Origin: Actinokineospora diospyrosa
GTDB taxonomy: Bacteria > Actinomycetota > Actinomycetes > Mycobacteriales > Pseudonocardiaceae
Assembly (NCBI RefSeq): GCF_024171925.1
Contig: NZ_JAMTCO010000010.1
Location: 159,741 to 223,740 of the forward strand
Reading direction: 5' to 3'
Length of the DNA stretch: 64,000 bases
Under the pieces are notes generated by a model. The model searched no databases and was not told the origin of the DNA. It worked only from the letters and a program-made list of their open reading frames with translations. The translations under genes and the position numbers were made by a program. This document shows, in pieces, positions 1 to 8,467 of this stretch (its first letter is position 1; the number at the start of each line of letters is the position of its first letter).

Positions 1-446
1 CAGGCACGGGCCTCGGCCTGGCCAACACGCCGGTCACCAACACGACCACCGGCTCGGTGCCCGCCGACCGATCAGGCATGGCGTCCGGTATCGACATGAG
101 CGCCCGGATGATCTCGCTGGCGGTCAACATCGCGCTGATGGGACTGATCCTGACCCTGGGCATCTCCGCGAGCCTGAGCGAACACCTGCAGCTCAGCGGG
201 CCGCAGGTACAGGCACTCGCCGAACACGTGGCCAACGGGGACGACCTCGCCGCACTGATGCTGGCCTTCCCCGCACTGCCCGACCTGGACTCGACCGGTA
301 CACTCGTGAGATCGGCCTTGACGCACGGGTTCGGCCTGATCACGCTCTACGGCGGCATCGCGGTCTCAGCCTTGGCAACCACCAGCCTCATCATCTTCCG
401 CGTCCGTCAGCGCACCCGGGTCAAGGGCCGTCGCAACGGCGGGTGA
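1..446 (+). CDS. MFS drug/metabolite exporter, C-terminal part only
   Basis: The reading frame is open from base 3 and enters from the left edge, so only about the last 147 residues are present. The first visible residues are Gly/Thr/Asn rich (GTGLGLANTPVTNT), which resembles the motif C region of DHA2-type 14-helix major facilitator exporters. Two hydrophobic helices follow, around MISLAVNIALMGLILTLG and ALTHGFGLITLYGGIAVSAL, then a basic tail RVRQRTRVKGRRNGG typical of a cytoplasmic C-terminus. Such proteins export drugs or metabolites by proton antiport across the cytoplasmic membrane. The GTG at 57 is internal, not the start. Substrate cannot be inferred. The 132 bases after the stop show no gene. 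Confidence 0.75.
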   Translation, partial: GTGLGLANTPVTNTTTGSVPADRSGMASGIDMSARMISLAVNIALMGLILTLGISASLSEHLQLSGPQVQALAEHVANGDDLAALMLAFPALPDLDSTGTLVRSALTHGFGLITLYGGIAVSALATTSLIIFRVRQRTRVKGRRNGG

Positions 447-578
447 CCGCTCGCGGAGCAGGGCGGCGGGCTTCGCCCCCGGACCTCCGACCGGGACCCG
501 AGCGGCTGCGGTACGGCCGCCCAGGACTCGCCTTTCGCCGTACTCGACAACACCGAGGTTCCTAGTACCAATGCCGCA

Positions 579-1178
579 TCAGGCTCCGGCGGGGTCCGGG
601 GTCGGGATCCGCCAGTGGATGGTGACCTGGTCCTCGAGGGGGAGGCTGGGAGCGCCGATGACGACCTTGTCGATCAGGTAGCGGATGATCAGCCACTGGG
701 CTTCCGGTGAGCTGGACCCCCATCTGGCCTCGGTCATCGTCATGGCTTGCAGCAGGGTGGTCGGATCGGCTTCCAGTTCGAGCAGTTCGTCGGCGTCTTC
801 CGGTGCTGGGCCTGCCTTGAGGGCCGCGACGGAGCGGGCCAAGAGGTTGGGTTCGGCGGATAGCCGCGCGCAGATCATCTCGGCGATGTGGTTGTCGAGG
901 TAGGTCGCGTCTATGTGCGCGTGTTCGTCGGGGACTTCGGCGGGGTCGGGGGCGCCTGGGTGGTCACCCTTGAGGATGGCCAAGAGGTTGCGGAGGTAGT
1001 TCTCCGGGCCGAGTTCTCGGACAAGCCGGATGTTGGCCTGGATCCACTTCTCCTCGTCCATCAACGGCTTGTGCGGTAACGCCAGCGTGGGGTCCATCTC
1101 TATCGCGTAGAACGGGTTGGCCACCACCTTGACCACCTCAGCCGGGGTCCACCCGCTGGTGTCGACCTCGTCCGACAT
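579..1178 (-). CDS. hypothetical protein, 199 aa
   Basis: I do not recognise this family. The protein is soluble and acidic, with many Glu/Asp/Pro, no signal peptide and no membrane segment. It looks largely helical, for example around EEKWIQANIRLVRELGPENY and residues 130-170. The start ATG at 1178 is well supported by a strong ribosome binding site (GAGGAGGT) eight bases upstream. It is divergently transcribed from the Clp-N/KAP gene, with only about 75 bases between the two starts, so a shared regulatory region is possible. A role connected to that NTPase is inference from position only. Confidence 0.7.
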   Translation of the reverse strand: MSDEVDTSGWTPAEVVKVVANPFYAIEMDPTLALPHKPLMDEEKWIQANIRLVRELGPENYLRNLLAILKGDHPGAPDPAEVPDEHAHIDATYLDNHIAEMICARLSAEPNLLARSVAALKAGPAPEDADELLELEADPTTLLQAMTMTEARWGSSSPEAQWLIIRYLIDKVVIGAPSLPLEDQVTIHWRIPTPDPAGA

Positions 1179-1252
1179 CTAGACCTCCTCTTCGTTGCCT
1201 GGCGTTGCGCGGGATACTCCCATCCACGTCGCCGCTGTGTTTGGGGGAATCT

Positions 1253-4200
1253 GTGAGCGATCCGATGAATCACGTCACTGATGCCGGGCGGCGGGTGCTG
1301 ACCGCTGCGACTGTCGCCGCGAATGAGGCTGGGTACGCGATGCCGGGCAACGGGCACCTGTTGCAGGCGCTGGTCAACGACAAGTCGAACTTGGCTGCGC
1401 GAACGCTTGCGGCTCTGGGGGTCTCACACGAAGAGGTAGTGCGGGTTGTCGGTGAGGGTAGTGCCAACGACGTGTCGGTGGCTGGTGCCATGCAAGAGGT
1501 TGTGGACACCCTCAACTCCGCGGAGAACTTCGCGTCCCGCTTAGGGCACCTGTTTCTGGGGCCTGAGCACATGCTGCTCGCCCTAGTGGCAAAAGAGGAC
1601 ACGTTGACCGGAAAGGTGTTGCGAGACCTGGGAGTCACGGTCGACAAAGTGTTGGCCCGGGTTGTTGTCGCGACGGGTGGTGACTTGATCGGGATGGAGG
1701 TCGGCAGGCAGTGGCTGCCGCTCCCACCTGGGCCGGACGGCTACCTCGCGGGACCGGAGTTGGCCAGGCTGGTCAACCTGGTCGAACTGGGCGCCGATCG
1801 CATCGAGGTGGTCGGGGTGGCGGGCTCCGGGCGGACGGCGATGATCACTGTGCTTGCTGGTCTCGTCGAGGACATGTTCGCCGGTGGTGTTGTGCTCGAC
1901 TTGGCGGCCGAGCGGTACGGCAGGCTTGGGGCGGGCCCGTTCCTGTGGATCGTCGACGCCGGGGTGGAGCGGGTGGTGGAGCGGCGGGCGCGCACCACGG
2001 TCCGGGTCGTCGACGCGGGGGCTGTGCCGACTACCGAGCACGTCGTCGAGGTCGCCGGTTTGGGGCCGGATCGGGGGGCGGCGCTGCTGGCGGGCGCGGC
2101 GGGTGTCGACCGGTCGCGGGTCGCGCCAGGGCTGCTCACCGCGCTCGACACGCCAGCCGCTGTCCTCTCCCTGGCTCGGCTGGTGGCCCGAGCGCCGGAC
2201 CTGGCGTCTTCCGCGTCCCTCGATCACCTGGTCGAGGGCCTGTTCGACCGGATGAGCCCGGCCGAGGTGGTCGTCGTCGGGCGGATGACGGCACTCGGCG
2301 GGGCGGCCGGGCACGAGAACGACCTCGACCTGATCACCCGCGACCGGCTCGACCCGGCCGATGTCGCCGCTGCCGTGTCGGCGCTCGCGGAGCGGGGCGT
2401 CGTCGAGCGCGGGTCGTTCGGGGTCCGGCTGCACCCCCTGCTGCGGGACCCGGCGGCCAGGCGGTTGGCCGCCGACGAGTCGTCCGCCGCGCTGGATGTG
2501 CTGGCTGATCGGGTACGGGCGCTCGCGGAACTGCGTGCGGGCGCGAGTCCTGAACCCCGGCTGCTCAGCGACCTCTGGACCACGGAGGACCACCTGGCGC
2601 ACGGCGACTACGCGGACGCCATCGCCGCGTTCGTCCGCCACCGCGACACCGAGCCGCCCCTGACGATCGCGGTCAAGGCGCCGTGGGGAGCGGGCAAGAC
2701 CTCGCTGATGCGCATGGTCCAGGACCGTCTCGACCCCGGCGCCCGGGTTGGCCGGGCCCGGCGGCTGCGGCTGGCCCGGCGCGGTGACCAGGGCAGGCGC
2801 GGTGACCAGGGCGGGCGGGTGAGCAACGGGGAGGTGCTGCGGCGCAGTTGGTGGCGGCGCGGCGGGGAGCGCCAGGTCGCCGAGCTCGACTCGCCGAGTG
2901 ACTTGATCGTCGCGGATTGGCGGCCGACGGTGTGGTTCAACCCGTGGGTCTACCAAAGCGGCGACCAGGTGTGGGCCGGGTTGGCGACCGCGGTGATCGA
3001 GCAGGTCACCGACCGGTTGCCCCGGCCCGCGCGGGAACGGTTCTGGCTCCGGTTAAACCTAGGAAGACTCGACGGCGGTGCCGTGCGGCGTCAGCTTTAC
3101 CGGGCCGCAGCTGAACGTTTGCCTCTGCTGGCTGTCTTAGTACTAGGTCTGATGGGTGTCGTTGCCGCTGCGGTGGCGGTTGCTCCGGAATCGCTAACCA
3201 GGGCCATACCAGTGTCCGCAGGGTGGCTGACTGCGTTGGTGGGTGCTGCGACGGCAGCTATCGGGGCCGTCCGATTTCTCGCTACCCCGGTCGCGGGCGC
3301 TGCTCCTTCGCTTGTCAGCCCTCTTACGTGGGCGTCCGGCGGTCGGTCGGCAACCGCTACAACGCTAGATGCCTACGACAAGGCTCACGGCGATCCCGGC
3401 TATGACACCAAACTCGGGTTCCTACACGCCGCCCGAAAGGACATGGGGCGCGTGCTCGACTTGGTGGCCACCCGCGAGCGGCCGGTGGTGGTCTTCGTCG
3501 ACGACCTCGACCGTTGTTCGACCGGCACGGTGCGGGTCGTCGTCGAAGCCTTGAACGACTTCATGACCGGCACGTTCCCGAACTGCGTGTTCGTCCTCGG
3601 CATGGATCCGGCTGTTGTCGCCGCGCACATCGAGTCCGGGTACACCCCGCTCGTCGACGCCATGAAGGCGCAACGGGTGTCGGCAGACACATCAGCCATC
3701 GGGTGGCGGTTCCTTGAGAAGTTCATCCAGCTGCCCTTGAGCCTGCCTGAACCCAACCGGGAGACGGCAATCAGCTCTTATGTAACCGCGCTGCTGGGGC
3801 GTCCGACTCCCGCCGCACAGGCAGCCCTACCGTCAGCTCGGGCGACTGACGCTGCGCTCGTTGAGAGGCTCGTGCGCAGGATCGAGGAAAGCCGCCCGAC
3901 CCGCGACACCTTGCGCGAGGCGATGGTCGAGGCCCAGCGGGCCGAGCTGGGGCACAGCGCCGATGTGCTCCCCGAGGCACTTCGAGCGGCGGACCGGGTG
4001 CACGAGAACCTCCGCTCATCGGCGGATGAACAGGCGGTGCTGGAGGCGGCGCTGTCGGTGCTGAACTCGGCCAACCCGCGCGAGATCAAGCGGTACATCA
4101 ACCTGTTCCGGTTCCACAGCTTCATCGCCCACCGCCTGGGGTTGGCGGGGAAGGAGCGGCCGTCCGGAGAGGTGATCGCGAAGCTCGCGGTGTTCGCCAT

Positions 4201-4426
4201 CCGCTGGCCGGATCTTGTCGTCGCGCTACGCGCTAGTGCCGCGGCGGTCGACCACCCGGTTGTCAGCTTGGAGAACGCGGCACGCACGAGCGGCGGCGAG
4301 TGGTCTGATGCCCTTGGTGACCTGGGCGTCAACGTCACGGAAGGCCTACCGCCGTGGACGACCGCGCTGCGCGAGTTCCTCGCTAAGGAGCCACAGATCG
4401 GGCAGGCTGCGCGGCTGCTGTTGTGA
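1253..4426 (+). CDS. Clp-N / STAND-like / KAP P-loop NTPase fusion, 1057 aa
   Basis: Three modules can be seen. Residues ~1-135 hold two Clp N-terminal repeats, the helical substrate/adaptor-binding domain of ClpA/B/C (MPGNGHLLQALV and LGPEHMLLALV are the telltale strings). Residues ~165-430 look like a degenerate STAND/NB-ARC ATPase: P-loop GVAGSGRT near 188, a hhhhD strand FLWIVDAG, and a winged-helix-like tail. Residues ~450-1057 are a KAP NTPase: Walker A APWGAGKTS near 476, a two-helix membrane hairpin at ~625-685 inserted between the Walker motifs as usual for KAP proteins, and Walker B VVVFVDDLDRC near 745. KAP proteins are membrane-associated and several have been linked to phage exclusion. 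GTG 1253 is chosen because GGGGGAA precedes it; an upstream TTG at 1205 lacks that. The stop touches the stop of the next gene. A defence role is inference. Confidence 0.85.
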   Translation: MSDPMNHVTDAGRRVLTAATVAANEAGYAMPGNGHLLQALVNDKSNLAARTLAALGVSHEEVVRVVGEGSANDVSVAGAMQEVVDTLNSAENFASRLGHLFLGPEHMLLALVAKEDTLTGKVLRDLGVTVDKVLARVVVATGGDLIGMEVGRQWLPLPPGPDGYLAGPELARLVNLVELGADRIEVVGVAGSGRTAMITVLAGLVEDMFAGGVVLDLAAERYGRLGAGPFLWIVDAGVERVVERRARTTVRVVDAGAVPTTEHVVEVAGLGPDRGAALLAGAAGVDRSRVAPGLLTALDTPAAVLSLARLVARAPDLASSASLDHLVEGLFDRMSPAEVVVVGRMTALGGAAGHENDLDLITRDRLDPADVAAAVSALAERGVVERGSFGVRLHPLLRDPAARRLAADESSAALDVLADRVRALAELRAGASPEPRLLSDLWTTEDHLAHGDYADAIAAFVRHRDTEPPLTIAVKAPWGAGKTSLMRMVQDRLDPGARVGRARRLRLARRGDQGRRGDQGGRVSNGEVLRRSWWRRGGERQVAELDSPSDLIVADWRPTVWFNPWVYQSGDQVWAGLATAVIEQVTDRLPRPARERFWLRLNLGRLDGGAVRRQLYRAAAERLPLLAVLVLGLMGVVAAAVAVAPESLTRAIPVSAGWLTALVGAATAAIGAVRFLATPVAGAAPSLVSPLTWASGGRSATATTLDAYDKAHGDPGYDTKLGFLHAARKDMGRVLDLVATRERPVVVFVDDLDRCSTGTVRVVVEALNDFMTGTFPNCVFVLGMDPAVVAAHIESGYTPLVDAMKAQRVSADTSAIGWRFLEKFIQLPLSLPEPNRETAISSYVTALLGRPTPAAQAALPSARATDAALVERLVRRIEESRPTRDTLREAMVEAQRAELGHSADVLPEALRAADRVHENLRSSADEQAVLEAALSVLNSANPREIKRYINLFRFHSFIAHRLGLAGKERPSGEVIAKLAVFAIRWPDLVVALRASAAAVDHPVVSLENAARTSGGEWSDALGDLGVNVTEGLPPWTTALREFLAKEPQIGQAARLLL

Positions 4427-4798
4427 CTAGTCGATGACTACTTCGACCTGGTCGCGGGAGGCGGTGATGCGGGCCGTTTCCTTGCCGTCCGGGGTTCGGG
4501 CTATCCAGATGTGGCCTACGTAGGTGGGCTGGTCGTAGGTGGCTTGGGGGGCGAGGGTTTGGTAGAGCTTCTCGTCGCCTTCGAAGGTGAGCCAGTAGAT
4601 GTTGAGGGGGGTGGTTGCGTGGTTGATGAAGGTGAGGGTGACGGTGTCCTGTGAGGCTGGGGAGCGGTCCGGACGGGAGGCCGTTGTGGTGATGTTGGCG
4701 TCGGTGGTGATGCCCGCGTCTGTGGGGGTGCCTTGGATGGGCGAGCTGCACGCTGCGGTGACCAGGCTGAGTAAGGCGAGGACTAGCAGCGTGCGCAT
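4427..4798 (-). CDS. lipoprotein with VHL-like beta domain, 123 aa
   Basis: The N-terminus is a lipoprotein signal: a short basic start, a hydrophobic stretch and VTAACSS, with Cys16 the likely lipidated residue. After a Thr/Asp-rich linker of ~35 residues, residues ~52-110 match the von Hippel-Lindau beta domain pattern: LTFINHATTPLNIYWLTFEG, then Y.TL.P, then Y.GH.W. In human VHL this beta sandwich recognises hydroxyproline peptides; bacterial copies are secreted and mostly uncharacterised. The residues that match are the fold core (WL.F.G, YxTLxP, GHxW). ATG 4798 has GGAG upstream. The stop codon directly abuts that of the convergent Clp-N/KAP gene. Ligand unknown. Confidence 0.8.
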   Translation of the reverse strand: MRTLLVLALLSLVTAACSSPIQGTPTDAGITTDANITTTASRPDRSPASQDTVTLTFINHATTPLNIYWLTFEGDEKLYQTLAPQATYDQPTYVGHIWIARTPDGKETARITASRDQVEVVID

Positions 4799-4835
4799 GG
4801 GGTATCTCCGCAGGTCGTGGGGTCTGGGGAGAACA

Positions 4836-5927
4836 CTACCGCCAGCGGATCTTGACCTCGGGGTACTTGTGGGACTCTCGGTCGAGCAGGCCGGTAGGGA
4901 TGCCGCGTAGCCAGCGGTCGAGGAAGGCGCGGACGTAGACGCGCTGCAGTTCGGTGGCTCGGGTAGGGCTAACTGTGCCGAAGAGTTCGGTGAAGATCTC
5001 GGCGGGTAGATCGCGCAGGTTGGCGGGGGCGATGTAGTGCGGGGCGTCAGTGAAGCTGTAGTGGCCCATGGTGGATGTGGCCAGGTGGCGGGACCAGGTG
5101 CGTTGGACTGAGGCCCACTCCGTCCACGAGTCGAACTGCCACTCGCCGGTCAGCAATAGAGAGGGAACTGGGACCGGGGTCACTGGGGACGGTAGGCCAC
5201 CGTCGAGGTTGGCAGCGGCGCGGATCCTTGGGTCCGTCCGGGCGGCTTCGAAAGCGGTAGCGCCACCGGCGGAGTGACCGATGGCGGCGATCCGGTGGGG
5301 ATCGGCCAAGCGGCGGCGGAGGAGTTCGGTCAGCACTGACGTTAGGTCGGCGGCGCGGACTCGGATGGCGGCGGTTACATCCTCGGGGGATTGCTCTGGC
5401 GGCACGCTGTGGTAGATGACGCGGCCGTCAGGGAAGCGGACTGCGGCGGCTTCGTAGGTGTGGTCGACGGCTGCTACTAGGTAACCGTGGCTGGCTAGGT
5501 CTTCCGCGAGGGCCGTAGTGGTGGCGCGCGAACCGGCGTAACCGTGGCTGAACAGGACTAGCGGCAACCGGTTCGAGAGCGCAGGGGCATCCTTCAAAGC
5601 GTTAGAAGTGATGGCGCGCAACGAATCCTCGGGTGCGCCCAACGCTGCCTCAAGTGATCGCGTGACCTCTATAGGCGCGTAATTGGCTCGGGTACCTCGG
5701 GTACTCCAAGTGGGATACCAGAGTTGGACCATCAGCTCGCGAGGCCGCGGGGTGGGCGCCCAGGAGTCCACTCTGGACTGATCAACCACGTGCAACGCGC
5801 TCGTCGCGACCGGCAACACCCCGGTGGGCCGGGGCAGGCGGACAGCGGGCGCGGCGGTGGCGGGCACGGCGAGCAGCGCCTGCGCGCACACCACGGCGAG
5901 GAACAAACCAGCCAAACGGGACCTCAT
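4836..5927 (-). CDS. secreted alpha/beta hydrolase, PAF-acetylhydrolase-like
   Basis: The protein begins with a Sec signal (MRSRLAGLFLAVVCAQALLA, cleavage near ATAAPA) and continues as an alpha/beta hydrolase of the platelet-activating-factor acetylhydrolase II type. The oxyanion segment VLFSHGYAGSR and the nucleophile elbow GHSAGG are present. A late Asp lies around LDGGLPSP and a His near STMGHYSFTD, which would complete the triad. Members of this family hydrolyse short-chain esters outside the cell. ATG 5927 is favoured because it puts the basic residues directly ahead of the hydrophobic core; a GTG at 5954 would add nine residues. Exact substrate unknown. Confidence 0.8.
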   Translation of the reverse strand: MRSRLAGLFLAVVCAQALLAVPATAAPAVRLPRPTGVLPVATSALHVVDQSRVDSWAPTPRPRELMVQLWYPTWSTRGTRANYAPIEVTRSLEAALGAPEDSLRAITSNALKDAPALSNRLPLVLFSHGYAGSRATTTALAEDLASHGYLVAAVDHTYEAAAVRFPDGRVIYHSVPPEQSPEDVTAAIRVRAADLTSVLTELLRRRLADPHRIAAIGHSAGGATAFEAARTDPRIRAAANLDGGLPSPVTPVPVPSLLLTGEWQFDSWTEWASVQRTWSRHLATSTMGHYSFTDAPHYIAPANLRDLPAEIFTELFGTVSPTRATELQRVYVRAFLDRWLRGIPTGLLDRESHKYPEVKIRWR

Positions 5928-6100
5928 GCCGCGGACGGTAGCGGCAAACGACACTGTGGTCTAGACCTATGTCGTGGCCGGGTCGGCCCGCGCGGGATGG
6001 CGGGTCGTCCTGGTTCCTCCGGGTGACACGGGGTTGCGCGGGCACACCGACGGGACACGTGGCCCCTGCGGCGGGACGCGGGTTCGGCGGCGCGCCGGGG

Positions 6101-6568
6101 TTAGGGCTTGCCGCGCTTCTTGGCGTTGAGCACGTTGGTGTGCCGGTACGCCTCGGCGGTGGTGGGCGAGTTCGAGGGGATCGGCTCGGTGAACGAGCGG
6201 ATCAGGTTCACCACCGCCTGGCGCTGCTCCTCGGTCAGCCGCATCACCAGCTCGCGGACCTCGGTCACCGTCGCCGTCGGCCGCCCGGCCCGGGCTGGCT
6301 CGTACTTGGTGGGGTCGAGGTTGGCCAGCTCAAGCGCCTCCGACGGGTCGACATCCACCGCGAGCGCCGCGTTGATCACCGTGTCGGCCTTGGGCCGGAA
6401 CGGCTTGCGGTCGGCGCGCCGACCGCTCTCCAACTGCTGCCACGAGGTGCGCGAGAAGCGGGCCTTCTGAGCCGCGTCTTCCTGCGACCAGCCCTTCTCG
6501 TCCCGCGCGCGCCGCAGCAATTCCCCGAGTGGCCAAGAATTGGGGTCTTCGCCGTCCCGACCGGTCAT
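6101..6568 (-). CDS. XRE-family helix-turn-helix regulator, 155 aa
   Basis: Residues ~12-65 form an XRE/Cro helix-turn-helix: LGELLRRARDEKGWSQEDAA, then FSRTSWQQLESGRR as the recognition helix region. The C-terminal half, with VRELVMRLTEEQRQAVVNLI, is helical and may dimerise. The start at 6568 (MTGRDGEDPNSW) is preferred over 6619 because the extra 17 upstream residues are Cys-rich and unlike the family. The upstream ~150 bases are locally AT-rich for this genome, as expected for a promoter. Target genes cannot be told. Confidence 0.8.
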   Translation of the reverse strand: MTGRDGEDPNSWPLGELLRRARDEKGWSQEDAAQKARFSRTSWQQLESGRRADRKPFRPKADTVINAALAVDVDPSEALELANLDPTKYEPARAGRPTATVTEVRELVMRLTEEQRQAVVNLIRSFTEPIPSNSPTTAEAYRHTNVLNAKKRGKP

Positions 6569-6725
6569 GGCGCAGATGATCCCGCATGCCAAGCCACAAC
6601 ACGACAGCGAAACGCCCATCCAGCCGTGTTTCCTATTGTTTCATGAATGTAGGCAGTCAGTCCACTAAGGACTTCCACCCGCCGCACCCGGATGTCCGCC
6701 ATTTCCCCGCTCGCGGGCACCGGCA

Positions 6726-7400
6726 CTAGTCCAACCGAGCGACAACCCGCCACCCCGCCACCGGATCCGCCCCGGGATCGTGATCTCCCCACCCGCTCAC
6801 CACGTCCCCGCGCGGGTTCGCCTCCACCTCGTCGCGAGACCGGCGGAAGCGCGCCGCGAACCGGGCGCCACCCCAGACCAGCGCGGCGGCCAGGCCGACC
6901 GTGATCCAGCCCAATGGGTCCTCGGCGACCGCGTACTCAGCAGCGGTGAAGACCAGCCCGACACCAACGGCCGCGACGGTGTAACCGGGCCACGGCGTGG
7001 TCATGGCCCGCAAGATCCGCTTGGGTGCGACGACACCGTTGTCCGGCAGTTCCCCGGCGGGTGGCACCGGATCGGCCGTCGGGGTGACCCGGCGCGCGAT
7101 GAACTCGGCGGCGCCGACAGCGTCGTCGACCGGCAACAGCCACTGCTGACCGCTCCCGGCGACCCTCAGTGCCTGCCCCGGGGACACGTGGATCGCGCTG
7201 CCGTTCGGCAGCGGCCAAACGAAGGGCTCGAGCACCTCACCCGTGTGCGCGAGTTCCAGTCGGCTGAACGGGATGACCAGGCGGCCCGCCCCACCGTTGG
7301 CCTCTGCGGTGGGGCGCGGCAAGAGGTCCAGCAGGAGTTGACCCAGCCGGACCCGCAGCCGGGCGCCGCCGCGCAGCCAGAACAGGACCTCGACCTCCAA
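6726..7400 (-). CDS. hypothetical membrane protein in type VII accessory island
   Basis: Not recognised as a named family. The N-terminal ~130 residues look like a soluble beta-rich domain. Two hydrophobic helices follow (YTVAAVGVGLVFTAAEYAV and WITVGLAAALVWGGARFA), and the tail is charged. It lies 14 bases downstream of the PPE-like gene in the same direction, so it is probably the last gene of that operon. The only in-frame standard start is TTG 7400. A CTG at 7418 overlapping the upstream TGA would give a more natural N-terminus, so the true start is uncertain. A role with the type VII substrates is inferred from position. Confidence 0.65.
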   Translation of the reverse strand: MEVEVLFWLRGGARLRVRLGQLLLDLLPRPTAEANGGAGRLVIPFSRLELAHTGEVLEPFVWPLPNGSAIHVSPGQALRVAGSGQQWLLPVDDAVGAAEFIARRVTPTADPVPPAGELPDNGVVAPKRILRAMTTPWPGYTVAAVGVGLVFTAAEYAVAEDPLGWITVGLAAALVWGGARFAARFRRSRDEVEANPRGDVVSGWGDHDPGADPVAGWRVVARLD

Positions 7401-7414
7401 GCGCGCTTTGGTGT

Positions 7415-8467
7415 TCAGCGGCGGCTGGCCCCAACTGGTGGTAGCGGTCGCGGACCGCCTGCGCGCGCGAAGGTCCGTTGTCGCGCACCCCGGGTGGCCC
7501 AGTTGTCAGCACCGGTCCTGGCGTTGGCTGCCCAGTCGTCGGCCCGCCCCGCCAACCGGTCGGTGGTGTTGCGCCCTGCGGTCGCCGCGGCGGTCATGCC
7601 GTCGGCAGCGCTGTCGAGTGAGTCGGCGCGAGCGGTGGCGGCGTGGGTCAGCTCGCCCGCGCGCTGGTTTCCGTAGCGGCTGTTGGGCATGTGCCTGGCC
7701 AGGTCGGCGAGTTCGTCGGCTTGGCGGCGCATCGCGTCGGACGCCCGCTTGGCGAGTCCGCTGAGCTTGTCGAGCGCGCCGAACAGCTTCTTGAGGAACC
7801 CGGCGATCTTGGTGCCGATCTCGATCGCCTCCGTGCCCACCCCGGTGGCGAACGCGGCGAGCGAGGCGCCCGCGGTCGGGACCGCCGGGATGCCCCGCGC
7901 CAGCGCGGGCCCGGCGAACTCGGCGGGCAGGTCGCGGACGAGGGCGCGGGTGGTGGTCACCAGGACACCGGCGACCTTGGCCTGGTTGGCGGTCGACTCG
8001 GCGGCCTGCGCGGAGTTGGCGAGGCCGGTGATCACCACGCTCGCTTGCCGCCGGTAGGCCTCGGCCGCTGGGCCGGACCAGTCGGCCAGGCCCGCGAGGG
8101 CCCGTTCGTGGGTCTGCCTGGTCTCGGTGAGCTGACCGGCGAGGGTGGTCCAGGTCTTGGCCGCCGCCTCGATCGCGGGCGGGTCACCCATGAGCTCGTC
8201 GAACGGCTCGCGCAGGAAGCCGACGTTCTCGATGATCCAGCCGACCACCGAGGACGCGAGGCTGCCGAACGGGTCGGCGGCGAACCCGACCACGTCCACC
8301 GCCGCGGCCGCCGTGTCGATGCCGAGCGCGGCCGGGTTGACCTCCTCGCCGTCCAGGAACGGCTGGGCGATCCCGCGGACCAGGTCCTCGCCGGTGTCGG
8401 CGATCCCCGCGCCCGCGAACAGCTTCCCGTCGTCGGCGGGCTTGGCGATCAGGTCGTTGTCGCTCAC
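7415..8467 (-). CDS. PPE/WXG-like type VII secretion protein, 350 aa
   Basis: The protein has the layout of large ESX-type substrates. An N-terminal helical segment resembles the same region of the gene at 44215-45792 (AADPFGSLASSVVGWIIENV versus GDPLGACASAGFGWIINHI). A WXG-type turn (DWSGPAAEAYRRQ) lies between long amphipathic helices near residue 120, and a helical C-terminal tail follows. Such proteins pair with small helical partners and are exported by type VII machinery. GTG 8467 overlaps the TGA of the upstream frame by four bases (GTGA), indicating translational coupling. No secretion ATPase is encoded in this window. Confidence 0.75.
   Translation of the reverse strand: MSDNDLIAKPADDGKLFAGAGIADTGEDLVRGIAQPFLDGEEVNPAALGIDTAAAAVDVVGFAADPFGSLASSVVGWIIENVGFLREPFDELMGDPPAIEAAAKTWTTLAGQLTETRQTHERALAGLADWSGPAAEAYRRQASVVITGLANSAQAAESTANQAKVAGVLVTTTRALVRDLPAEFAGPALARGIPAVPTAGASLAAFATGVGTEAIEIGTKIAGFLKKLFGALDKLSGLAKRASDAMRRQADELADLARHMPNSRYGNQRAGELTHAATARADSLDSAADGMTAAATAGRNTTDRLAGRADDWAANARTGADNWATRGARQRTFARAGGPRPLPPVGASRR

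Noticed and set aside
1583..2956. 457-codon minus-strand open frame inside the Clp-N/KAP gene
   Set aside because: Low-complexity His/Arg/Pro-rich translation with no start signal; antisense to clear NTPase motifs.
6565..6702. 45-codon minus-strand frame ending ATGA over the XRE start
   Set aside because: The overlap looks like coupling, but most codons lack the G/C third-base preference and no family is recognised; more likely promoter sequence.
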